NCBI GenBank assembly: GCA_014905825.1
Contig: JACGCN010000073.1
Span: forward strand, 1-64,000
DNA: 64,000 bases
Reading direction: 5' to 3'
From: Lyophyllum atratum
Lineage: Eukaryota > Basidiomycota > Agaricomycetes > Agaricales > Lyophyllaceae
A program made the translations under genes and the position numbers. The notes under the pieces are model-generated. The model made no database searches. It was not told where the DNA came from and saw only the letters and a program-made list of their open reading frames with translations. Of this stretch, positions 45,035-55,391 are shown piece after piece (the first letter of the stretch is position 1; each line of letters begins with the position of its first letter).

Positions 45035-45358
45035 CGTTGACGCTCCCTTTACCTTGGGTTTCGATTATATATTATTAGGTCCTTGTGCATGTCTTCCATC
45101 TCCACCATCTTGTTTTAATACCATTCTGCACCACAGCATCCATGTACCTTTGATATTAATGACCGAGTGCGATCGTTCAAGAGAGCAAGCACACAGCACG
45201 AGAAGAAGTGGATTGTACAATGTTAAATTAAGGCATTGGGATGATATGTAGGTAGAGTCTTTGCGGTGGTATCAATGCATAATGAAGTTGGGTACCGGAA
45301 TAACCTAGAACCCGAAATAAGATCTTAGGTCTATGTCAGAAAAGGATTATGTGAGGGG
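45035..45358. other. convergent 3' intergenic
   Basis: About 320 bases between the SNF7 and NEM1-like stops. Presumed overlapping 3' UTRs; nothing else recognised. Confidence 0.4.
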
Positions 45359-46847
45359 TTATGATAGAACGCCCGCCGAACGGAGTCCAAGGACACGGCG
45401 AACGTCGGATGTGAACCGCAGTGAATCAAGAACAGGCAGGAGATCAAGAAGGGCTTCGTCCAATGGATCGTGCGTCCAGCCTTCGATAGGAATTCCATTG
45501 GCTGATCGGCCAGGGTATATTAGCTTGTTTTGGGGTAATGCGGAGGAGGCTAACCTTCGTTCACACGGTAGCTGACGGGAGAATTGTCTACCAGACAAAC
45601 GCGCGAAAGGTCTGCCTCTATAATAGATAGATCCTTTGTGAACGACCCGTTGGGTAGTTGGGTGCATGACTTGCAAGAGGTCAGCGTTAGCCTGACGTTG
45701 GGAACCCTCTTACTCACATCCCGGAATAGTCGATGCGCGAGGATTCCGCTTCCAGCGTCCAGCCAGTCGATGACTGGATCGGCATATTCCTGCATAGAAG
45801 CCGTAAATATGACAAGGGTGTACCATCCCGACACCTATCCGAAGCAACTTTAGCGTGTTGAGGGATAATGAAAGTAAGACGCACTGTTCGGAGGAAGAAA
45901 TCCACGAATGGTCGCTTGTAAACATGGTAGAGAGTAGATCGACCTCCCAGCACCACCTCGACCATATGGCTGGCCCCCTTGTTCCTGCTGTTAAACGACC
46001 CCAAACCAAGCAGCCCAGATCCTCCACTCCCTGTCGAATGTAAAGGCCGCGACGTCGAATGAATCAGAGTCTCGTCGAGGTCAAGAACGAGGGTCTTGGG
46101 TAGATGAAAGGGGGTTTTCCGTGTGGCAGAGAGTGGTGTGGATGATCGAGAGGCATTCACCGGCGTTTCGGAAGCACGTACAAGGGCGGCGGGTTGAAGA
46201 GGTACTAATTGGCTCAGTGAGGACAGCTGAGGTTCAGGTGATGGATCGGGAGGTAGGATTGAATCTGTGTTAGCACGACTAACACCAGTAGGCGAGATTG
46301 ATGGGACGGAGGGTGTTGGGATTTCGTCTATGGTTGTTGGTCCATGTAGGCTATCCTGCGTGGCGCGTTCTTCCGCATCAGAGTCTTCTGCCTCGCTAGA
46401 TACAGAAATTGGTGGGTCCTCGAGACTCCTTCGTCTCCAGAGTGACAACCAAACGACACGCAGATTGTCCCATACCAGCACAAACACCCGAATAAAGAAT
46501 ATTCGTCGAATGATATGTTCGACCTGTGGTTTCGACCTGGGTTGCGTCTCAACGTCAGGAGAAACAACAGACGAGCTGGCTGTCGGTATGCCTAGCTTCT
46601 TCAGAGAGGCAAATGTTGGTGATGAGAAGGAGCGTTTGGGGCCCGTCGCTGTCGAGCTGGATGGTGGAGGGAAGAGAAACGACTTTGTCGACCAGGTGCT
46701 CACTCGTTGCAAAGATGGATCCAAGGCCTTATCCTTCCCGCGTCGGTCGCCGATGAATGAGGGTCGGTCAGATGTTGGGGTCGAGGGTGGCGTCTTTGCC
46801 GAGGCCAACACATCGAACTGACGCGATAGGTAAGCCAGAGAATTCAT
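45359..46847 (-). CDS. NEM1: NEM1/Dullard-type CTD-like phosphatase
   Basis: HAD-family protein phosphatase like yeast Nem1, which with Spo7 dephosphorylates the lipin Pah1 at the nuclear envelope and ER. The in-frame ATG at 46847 starts [21 protein letters not shown] long Ser/Pro-rich N terminus contains a hydrophobic segment [20 protein letters not shown], a likely membrane anchor. The catalytic motif DLDETLIHS follows [13 protein letters not shown], and [20 protein letters not shown] and FVDFFLRTV lead to an intron. Downstream exons give [20 protein letters not shown], the segment up to LFRD, then [20 protein letters not shown] and [20 protein letters not shown]. The protein ends GLRSAGVLS with TAA at 45359. 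The two catalytic aspartates are present. Confidence 0.9.
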
Positions 46848-47355
46848 CTGGACTGGCTCGGGGCGCTGTCCAGGGAGGTGGGGAGGGCGGCAGGTGGGTG
46901 GTAGTGGTCGATCAAGAAAGATGTGAGAATGGAGAATGCCCGCCGGGGTGTGCTGCGTCGACGCGTGGGACGAGGAACGGAGATCAATAAATATAACGCA
47001 AACGCTAGTCTCCCCAACGGACTGCTCACACCCAAGATCCGTTTTCTTAGTGGCATTCCCATCACCCAAAATCGTTCCTCGTCTCCATTCCGACAACAAC
47101 GCTTCCAGCGACCACCACATGAGTGGCCCTGTGGCCTGACCGAAGCCCCCGTGATAGCAATAATGATATTCATCCAGACCCATCCTTGTACTCTCTGTCC
47201 TCGCTTGAACAGCCAGCCACTCTGCGTCCTCGGGAAGCTACTCCTTCTGACCCAATCGTACCATTTTGCCGTACCCCAAACTATCGGCCATGTCACTCAT
47301 GTCACCCCATGGTCTAGAAGCCGATATTATTTCTATAAGGTGTAGGTCTACGATA
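46848..47355. other. intergenic, 500 bp
   Basis: Promoter side of the NEM1-like gene and 3' side of the second MFS gene. Open frames in both directions here have no family motif, so I do not call a gene. Confidence 0.4.
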
Positions 47356-49463
47356 TCATAGTAGGTACTTGTGCCGGTCTCCCCTTCTCTCACCCTCGAG
47401 GTTTAATAATGCTAGATGCCGCCGGAATGTAAAGCACATGCCGCCGGTGACCATCGTTGCCAAGATGCAAATTGCGTACGAATTCGAATACGTTGGGCCC
47501 CACGAAGATGGCCATACATAGCTATGGGATAGTCTTGTATGGGGTCGCTACATTCAAGGCAAAAGGGACTCACGAGCCGGCGAGGTTGCCGATGGTTGAC
47601 CCACTATTGATGACTGCAAGCGCGACGGCTCGCTTGGACGACGGTCGGGAAATGGTTCCGCTCGCCCAAGCCAAGAAGCATACGTACCCAGCGTAAGCCT
47701 GAGCCATCAAGAACCTATGAGATCATAACGCTCTTAGAATATGCCAAAGGGTATGATGATGATATCAAGTCTTACAGAGACAGATACCGAAGGGCAGTGT
47801 TCATTGTTGATATAGCAAGAAGGAAGCCTAACACACCAACGGCCAATGGCAGAACGATGTGCCAGTACCGTTCTTCAGTGTGATCAGAATGTCTACATGA
47901 TGGTGAGCAACGAAAGAGAAAAGGAATAGGAATTGACACGCCTCGACACAATCACTGTTACAGCAGTAGAGAATATCCAAGGAGGCGCACACAGGAGCAA
48001 ACTTATCGTCTCGTTGTAGCCCATCGTCGCACTCAACGTCGGAAAGAAAGCATTGAAGGAGACAGCGATGACCATGATTCCGAGCGTGACAGCGAGCCAC
48101 CAGACTTTCCAATCCGTCAAAGCCAACCAGAAACCTTCCTCGCTTTGCCTCCGTGCGTACTTCGAATTCCCCACCGAATCTGCATCGGTTGTGGCTGGTG
48201 AATCTGAGTCAATAACGGCATCTTCAACCATTCTGCGCTTTGCCAGGGCGTTCTCGGCTGGGGTGAGCCAGCTAGAGTTGCTCTCGGGAAAGTCAGGGAG
48301 AATGAATATGGAACAGACGGCCACGAGAATGGTCAAAGAGCCTTCGATAAAAAACAGCCACCTAGCGAGACAGTCATTGCAGCCCCAGAAGAGCCTGCGG
48401 GGAAATCTCACCGCCAAGACGCGTATCCAAAAACGCCATCCATGAGGTCTAAAATTCCGGAGGCCATCAGGCTTCCGAAAGCATTGCTGATGAGGTTACC
48501 GCAAAAGAGAAGCGCAGTTCTTTGGGAGAGTTCGTTCCGTTTGTACCATTTGGAGATGAGGAACTAGCATCGTTAGTCCAGGAAAAGCGATCAGAATGCA
48601 TCTGCTCACCAAGGCACCCGGAAAGAAGGCAGCTTCAACAAAACCTAGAAAAAACCGCGTGCATAGCGCACCGAAGAAACTGGTGCCTCAGAAATCAATG
48701 TTGGGTCATGCATACGAGCCTGGAATTCGAACTTGGTTGTTAGGCCTGATGCTCGTAAGTGAATAGATTCATGTTATTTAGAAATCGTGGAACAAACCTG
48801 TGAGCATGGAAATAAAGCCCCAAATCACCATGCAACACGGCAGATATATTGAAGGTTTTCCAATGTATACAAGTAGCATATTACTATTTGACTCAAGGTC
48901 AAAGATTGTCGAAATAAACAAGACAGAACTCACGAAGGTATCTGCATGAAGATATAGCCTACGTATAGGATTGAGAGGATGGACGCGAACTGATTCCCTT
49001 CGAGGTGAAGGTCTTCTTCGAATCCGCGAAGTCTCGCCGCCCTGTGGAGGGTCATGAGCGTCACTTTAAAAGGTTACTGTGCAGGAAGGCTGACGCAGCA
49101 TTGTTCCTGTCGATATCTGGGCCCATCAGAGGGTTTCTCGTTGCAACGATATGCAAGCTTACAGTTCAACATGTAGATAAGGATGAGTATCGACATGCGT
49201 CGATCCAGTTTGCGTAATAACGAGCGTTCCAGGGTAGCTCTAGCTTCTTCACCACCGAATTCGTGGTCTGGCTGAAGGCTCTCTGGGTAGTTGGACTCTG
49301 TATGGGTATCATATCCATTCTCCTGCACTTCATGATAGAAACATGAGGAAGTACAAGAACACGAACAGGGGTCAGGGGAGGATCCGGACTAACCTATCGG
49401 ACCACCTGAGAGAAGAGGGCGGTCCTCGTCTTCGACAGAAGACCTCAGAGGATAAGTGGACAT
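47356..49463 (-). CDS. MFS transporter, Dal5/TNA1-like (second copy)
   Basis: Complete permease with many introns. It starts at ATG 49463 (MSTYPLRSSVEDEDRPLLSG). A cytosolic N terminus holds FGGEEARATLERSLLRKLDR, and helix 1 ends in the family signature NYIDRNN, rebuilt across an intron. Later exons give ARLRGFEEDLHLEGNQFASI, LYVGYIFMQIPS, CTRFFLGFVEAAFFPGAL, SKWYKRNELSQRTALLFCGN and RWLFFIEGSLTILVAVCSIF. After the central loop come FWLALTDWKVWWLAVTLGIM, SFNAFFPTLSATMGYNETIS, AISTMNTALRYLSL, FLMAQAYAGYVCFLAW and SKRAVALAVINSGSTIGNLA. The last exon carries YVWPSSWGPTYSNSYAICIL and ends RHKYLL with TGA at 47356. No lesion seen. It is divergent from the AlaX-like gene (163 bp). Substrate unknown. 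Confidence 0.87.
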
Positions 49464-49626
49464 GGAGTCCCTATCCAAGGCGATGATGGTGGGTTACTTG
49501 GTGCGAGCTTTACGCATATCATACCTGTATCATACCCGTGTCCGAACTTGTGTCACGGAGTCATACATAATAGGGTCGCATATCGTCCAATCCGAACAAC
49601 GATAGAGATAAAAGACCCTGACCACG

Positions 49627-51296
49627 ATGGCGACCGCTATCCTCCTACCACCAGTCACTCCTACACAATACCACAGAATTATATCTCCAACTCTTCAAGT
49701 ATCCACTGATCCCAAAGTCGCGATCCCCGTTGGATTACTTGCTTGTCAACGTATATCATCTTGTCTCCCAATGAAATATCTGTGGTAACTTCGTCACATC
49801 TAGGTGACCCCCTCCTGCGATCTCTCGACACCTTCGTCGTTGCTACATCTGTCTCTCAGCCTGTGGCACCTCCAGCGAAGAAGCCTGCAAAGAAGGCGGT
49901 GATTGCGCCTGCGATCCCAAATGATCCATTGCTCGAGGTCATACTCCATGACACCGTCATTTTTCCTGAAGGGGGAGGCCAGCCTACCGATACCGGAATC
50001 ATAACTATAACCGCCAACGGAACAGTCTGGGAAGTCCTCCAGGCAAAGCGGCACGGTGGTCACGCAGTCCATTACGTTCGCGTCAAGGACGGGGACGTTG
50101 ATAATGCACTTCTGGCATTCTCACCTGGCGCGAATGTAACAGTGGCCTTGGATCAAGACGGATTCGATAGGCGGTACGACCACGTATGTTCCTTATGTGC
50201 AAAGACGGCATCAACATGCATTGACACTTTTCGCGCCAGATGTCGATGCATACATCTCAGCACCTTCTTTCCGCTCTCCTTGAGACCCGCCTCGAACTCC
50301 CGACTCTCTCGTGGTCACTCACGACTTACCCATCCCCGTGCTATGTTGAAATACCCCGAGGTTTGTCTTCCGAAGAGATTACGGCGATCCAGAACGAAGC
50401 CAATAGACTCGTTTTCGAGGGCAGAAGAGTGCATGTCGAAGTTGAGGAGCTTGATCGCACACAGGAAAAGCCAGCCCCCACTTTGGAATCTGGTCGCGCC
50501 GTTGGGAAGGGCCTCCCAGATGATTATACTGGTGGTGTCAAGAGGATCATCGTGATCGACGGAGTCGATCGCAATCCGTATGTTTCTTTCTTTGCGTGAT
50601 TGTTGCAAACTAAAATCATCTTCTAGTTGCTGCGGCACTCATCTTCCCAGTCTTCACAACCTCCAACTTTTTCTTCTCCCTCACACGGATGCTCTGGCTC
50701 GCTCCACCACTACAAACGCCAGGCTCTATTTCCTTGCTGGCCCGCGGCTCATAACACACCTCACGTCAAGCCACACCTTGCTCACAAACACTGCTGCCAT
50801 CCTAAGTTGTGGGACGTCTCAGGTTCCTGATCGAGTCGGCCAAGTGGCGGAAGAGAGAAGGAAAGCTGAGAAACGTCTTGATGACGTTGAAGTTGAGCTT
50901 GCTAGGCATCTGGCTGACGGATTAGTGCAAGAGATGGCACAGACAGCGGATGGCGATATATATAAGAAGCACATCCACCGCACAGATGATTCAGGAAATG
51001 TTCGCGGCTTTCTGTCTGCTATCTCATTTGCTTTCGTCAACCTCACATCTTCCGATGCAACGCCGCATCTGGTCGTCTTAACCTCGTCACCTTCCTCACA
51101 GTCCGCATCCAGTACAACAGTTGTTCTGCTGTTTGGCTCGGACGATAAGAAGGTGAAGGAGGTGGGCGAGGGCCTGAAAACGAAACTCGGGGTGAAAGGT
51201 GGAGGAAAGGGTGTTTTGTGGAGCGGCAAGTATGTCGGGGTGTGGCGCGAAGCCAAAGAAGGAGTGGTATTGCAGGATTTACTCAGCGGGCTCTGA
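49627..51296 (+). CDS. AlaX-like alanyl-tRNA editing protein (AARSD1-type)
   Basis: Stand-alone trans-editing factor related to the AlaRS editing domain, expected to deacylate Ser- or Gly-tRNA(Ala) in the cytosol. Exon 1 (49627-49750) begins MATAILLPPVTPTQYHRI and joins at 49804 within an Arg codon. Conserved blocks are FPEGGGQPTDTGII, then after an intron MSMHTSQHLLSALLETRL (HxxxH zinc pair) and CYVEIPRGLSSEEI, and after another intron CCGTHLPSLHNLQLF (the CxxxH pair). The remainder includes NARLYFLAGPRL and a helical segment VAEERRKAEKRLDDVEVELA, and ends GKYVGVWREAKEGVV and LSGL with TGA at 51294. All four zinc ligands are present. An Ala/Pro/Lys insert (PPAKKPAKKA) sits near residue 65 inside the editing fold. 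Confidence 0.88.
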
Positions 51297-51436
51297 GGCT
51301 ACACCAGCAGAGTAAGAATTTTTATAGGAGATAGAACACGATATATTGGAATACAACAATTGCAAGTGGTGATAACTTATGTACAAAATACATGGTTCCG
51401 GGAGTAAGCCAAGTCTTGTGTGAGAATGAACGCAAT

Positions 51437-52305
51437 CTATTTCTCCTCCTGCCCTGGCTCGATGTGGACATTGCCCTCAGCCTCGGCGTCACCGTGCACT
51501 GATAAAGTAACCCCAATTTCCACTCCTGGAATGATGGGAGCGAAGCATATAAGTGTAGACTTCGAACGGAGTGTGCGCAGGTGACCACATACTTGTATCA
51601 GTGCCGCCATCTTCACTTTCCAAAGCAGCATCATCTGCTCCTTCTGACATGTAGGAAGATTCCCCATCCGTGAGTCCCCATGCGGCCTCATCCTCCATGT
51701 CGTCGATAGCATCCTCCATGTCAGCATCGACGTCAGTTACTTCGTCTCCCCACTCCTCCTCTGCGTCCATTTCCATATCCTCAGCCAGATAGTCGAATGC
51801 ATCACTGAACCCATCAGAAGTGTCGATGAACCCCTCATCGTCCTCAAAGTCGTTCTCAAGGTCATAGTCGTCTTCAGGTTGGTATTCACCCCCGTCCGAG
51901 GATTCGTCGTCGGATTCAGAGGGCGGCCGAATATCTAAAAATACGTGCCGGCAAGTAGGGCAGTTGCCGTGCTGGGAGTTTTGTGAGAGAGATGATAATG
52001 TGAGCGTAATTGAGGTCTTACTAGGCTCATGATCCATTGTGCGAGGCTTGTCATAGATCTTGACTTTAGCTGACCAGTTACACAGAATTAGATCAAGCTA
52101 CTCACTCCTTTCTGCAGAATATGTGGTTGCAAGCGACAAGCTTTGTGACGCCTGCGTCGGGGTCTGTGTCAAGGAATATAGAGGAGAAAGTGGTGAGACA
52201 TATAGGGCAGGAGTCTTCGGTGTCTGGGAGATCTTGAGAAGTGAGCGTCGGGAGACTGTCGATGGTGAGTCTAATGAGGTCGCTGGTATCGTTTAGGATG
52301 TTCAT
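51437..52305 (-). CDS. RING-finger protein with long acidic tail
   Basis: Probable E3 ubiquitin ligase. It starts MNILNDTSDLIRLTIDSLPT at 52305. The RING begins CPICLTTFSS, continues VACNHIFCRK, and across an intron using the TCAAG acceptor reads ESMTSLAQWIMSL, then after a second intron HGNCPTCRHVF, which gives the C3HC4-type spacing. The next 110 residues are extremely acidic (for example EYQPEDDYDLENDFEDDEGF and DADMEDAIDDMEDEAAWG). A short last exon carries AEAEGNVHIEPGQEEK and stops with TAG at 51437. No membrane helix or other domain is visible. The substrate is unknown; the acidic tail could bind histones or basic ribosomal proteins, but this is conjecture. Confidence 0.85.
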
Positions 52306-53058
52306 GGACGTCCGTTTGTTTTGTTGACTTCCAAGTCACGTCGCGTCGCGTCCACACCTCTATCACGTGCACAACCCGGTACCTGGATACCAGGATAAGC
52401 GTTTTTCACCTTATTTCACCCCGGACCCTTGCAACTAAACGTTCTGCCATCCCCGCCCAGCTCCCCGCCCCTACCCTCCCCTACCACGAAGTAGCCTCAG
52501 GCACAGAGCTAAGAGAACCCCAATTTCAATTTCGGAATAGGTTATTGCTCGGGGCGGGGTAGTAAGTTCTTGCGGTATATGTATTATGGCCCTCCCGCGA
52601 AAACGTGCAACGCTTATTTTGGCCCCTTACTATTAGTAGATCCAGATCCACAGAGACTTGCAGATTGTTTAATTGGCCAACCATGTCTCCCGACATGACA
52701 CGATCTCTATCCTAACAAGATGCTTGAGGCCCTGTTGAGGTCTATTCCACAGCTCCACGAAGAAATGCTCCCGGAACGCCGGTCCGGCAGTTGAGCGGTA
52801 CCGGTGAGCTCCTAACTTCTCGATGTCTTCTTATTTCATGGATCTACCACATGCTCGTGGTTCCGCTTTAACACCATCAGATCCATCTTTATTAGATCAT
52901 ATGCAGCGAAAACCATTCTCCACCCCATGGGCCTCACCATCAGAGTCCGTCAGCCGGTAAATCCTAGGGGTTCTCAGGCGGGATCTATCAGGGCGCCATA
53001 TAAAAAGCACTTCTCGTTCTGAGCTAACTGTGTCCCGACCTTGCGATAACCATCCGCC
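52306..53058. other. divergent intergenic, 750 bp
   Basis: Between the RING gene (minus) and the third MFS gene (plus). It contains a C-rich run at about 52450-52493 and three GCGGGG/CCCCGC hexamers (52451, 52463, 52554) that fit the Mig1/CreA consensus SYGGRG. No gene seen. Confidence 0.5.
52999..53006 (+). promoter_or_regulatory. TATA box of third MFS gene
   Basis: TATAAAAA 53-60 bases upstream of the ATG at 53059, a strong TATA element. Confidence 0.6.
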
Positions 53059-55078
53059 ATGTCCCCGTCTGTGCACTCCAACGAAAAAGATGCGGAGAAA
53101 CAGACAGGCTCTCTGCACTATGATCTGAGCACAGAGGATCCCGATGCAGAGTTCGGTGGAACAGAAGCGCGACGCAAACTTGAGCGCAAACTGCTCTGGA
53201 AGGTGGACATGAGGATGAGCATCATGGTCATCATCTATATCCTCAACTATGTGGGCCTTCCCTTACAGCTCCATATGACCCCAATTGACTGGTCGCCTTA
53301 GGTTGATCGAAACAATGCTGGAGCCGCCAGACTGCGTGGTTTTGAGGCTGATCTGGGGCTGAAAGGTGTGTCTCGCCTACTCCTGTTCGATGATTTGACA
53401 ACTAAGGTATGCCTACCCACTTAGGCCAAGAATTTGCAACTTTGTTGTCCATACTCTACGTGGGATATATCATCATGCAAGTTCCCTCGTACGTGTTTTC
53501 TTTCTCGTGTGGATCCTGGTCGATTGAGCACTGTCCATAGCAATATGTTTTTGAACTGGATTGGGAAGCCATCCCTCTATCTCCCCTTTTGTATGATCAT
53601 TTGGGGAATGATTTCTGTCTTGACAGGTGTGCTGACTCTTTTGACCATCACGGGAGCAACAACTAATCGTCATCACACTGACAGGCATCACACACAAGTT
53701 CGTTCGCCACTTTTAGGACGCGGTCGGACTACTACTAATCAAAAATTTCATCCGCCAGTTTTGTTGGTGCCCTGCTTACGCGTTTCTTCCTCGGCTTCGT
53801 GGAGGCTGCGTTCTTCCCGGGAGCTCTGGTATGTATAAAAACAGATATCTCGCTCTTGTTATTAACTCTCCGGCTTCAGTTTCTTCTCTCCAAATGGTAC
53901 AAACGCAACGAGCTTGGTCTCCGCACTGCCATTTTGTATGGCGGTAACATTATCAGCAATGCTTTCGGTGCATTGATAGCGTCAGGAATTCTGAACGGCA
54001 TGCAAGGCAAGTTGGGACATGCTGCATGGAGGTATGTTTTCCTCGCACGTCTGATGACGTCCCACCTCATGGATCCATCTTAGATGGCTTTTCTACATCG
54101 AGGGTGCCCTCACGATTGGGATCGCTGTCTTGGCCATTTTCGTTTTACCGGATTTCCCTTCCAACTCACGCTGGCTCTCTCCACAAGAACGCGCACTGGC
54201 CCTCCGGCGTATGGAGGAAGACGCAGGTGTAGGGGACGAGGAACAGACTGAAGGTCAAGGGAGCGGCCTTTGGCTGGCTTTGACGGATATCAAAGTCTGG
54301 TGGCTTGCAATGGCGATGACTTCTCAGGTTGTTGCCCTGTCCTTCAACGCCTTCTTCCCTACCTTGAGTGCTACCCTGGGTTATAATACCACCGTGTCGC
54401 TATTGCTGTGCGCACCCCCTTTTGTCTTCACAGTCATTGTCGCGGCTTTCCTGTCTAGGTTGGCGCCATCATCTCTTCTTGAGAGCTTGAATACTAATTC
54501 CAATGATTCTTTCGTACAGTCATTCAGACAAGGTCGGCGAGCGGTTCTATCATATCGCGGCCTCGTTTGGTATGGGAATCCTCGGCTTTGTTATCGCGGT
54601 TTCCACCATGAATACAGCAGCTCGATATGTGTCCCTGTGCGTAGCCCCTAGAGATTTCGGAAATTTCACAAACATCTGACGAGCGAAAACTCTAGCTTTT
54701 TGATGGCCCAGTCCTATGCCGGATTTATCGTGCTTTATGCATGGATGAGCAATACCTTCCCCCGACCTCCTTCTAAGCGTGCTGTTGCTCTTGCACTCAT
54801 CAATGCCTTCTCTCAGCTTGGAAATATCGCTGGATCGTCAGTTCTTTTCTATATTATCCCACCCGTCAATAAATTGAACACCTGTTCACAGATACGTATG
54901 GCCAAAAGCATGGGGACCGACCTACCGAAACTCATATGCTATTTGTATCTCCACATCTGGGTTTTCGATACTATTGTGCTGGGCGTTCAGGCGATACCTG
55001 ATTTCTCTAAATAAAAAACTCGATAAGGAAGAGGAGGAGCGGGGCGTCAGAGTCAAGGGTTTCCGATACATGTTATAA
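53059..55078 (+). CDS. MFS transporter, Dal5/TNA1-like (third copy)
   Basis: Complete permease close in layout to the copy at 47356-49463. It starts MSPSVHSNEKDAEKQTGSLH, then EFGGTEARRKLERKLLWKVD and MRMSIMVIIYILNY, where an intron separates NYV from DRNNAGAARLRGFEADLGL. Following blocks are LYVGYIIMQVPS, NMFLNWIGKPSLYLPFCMII, LTRFFLGFVEAAFFPGAL, SKWYKRNELGLRTAILYGGN and WLFYIEGALTIGIAVLAIFV. Then come WLALTDIKVWWLAMAMTSQV, SFNAFFPTLSATLGYNTTVS, a short exon with GERFYHIAASFGMGILGFVI, FLMAQSYAGFIVLYAWMSNT and LINAFSQLGNIAGS. The last exon reads YVWPKAWGPTYRNSYAICIS and ends GVRVKGFRYML with TAA at 55076. About nine introns. Intact; substrate unknown. Confidence 0.88.
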
Positions 55079-55391
55079 TGACCATTACGACTGTACATTT
55101 CAGCTACCTATCTTGTAGATACGACTATACCCACCTGGAGAACTTTATAATGCTGTTATAACATCCTGAAGTGCATATCATGAGCGAAGGGTCATCAGAT
55201 AAGATTCCACTTCACGTGGCAAGCCGCATATAGAACGCGGGGAAACCTCGGATAGCTCTCGTTCATTCCCCATGATCACTGAACTGGCGCGACCATCTAT
55301 CCGTATGGCCGATATTTCCAATCATCACCCCACGGCAGAGTATATATAAGTCCTGACTTTCACCGGGCCTCTTCCATAACCCCGTACAGAT
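55079..55391. other. intergenic, promoter of beta-mannosidase
   Basis: About 310 bases between two same-strand genes, with a TATA element near its end. Nothing else recognised. Confidence 0.45.
55341..55349 (+). promoter_or_regulatory. TATA box of beta-mannosidase
   Basis: TATATATAA 43-51 bases upstream of the ATG at 55392. Confidence 0.6.

Noticed and set aside
45714..47183. Minus-strand frame extending upstream of the NEM1-like start
   Set aside because: The extra N-terminal stretch before 46847 reads poorly (His/Arg/Cys-rich) and begins from a non-ATG; the conserved protein starts at [10 protein letters not shown].
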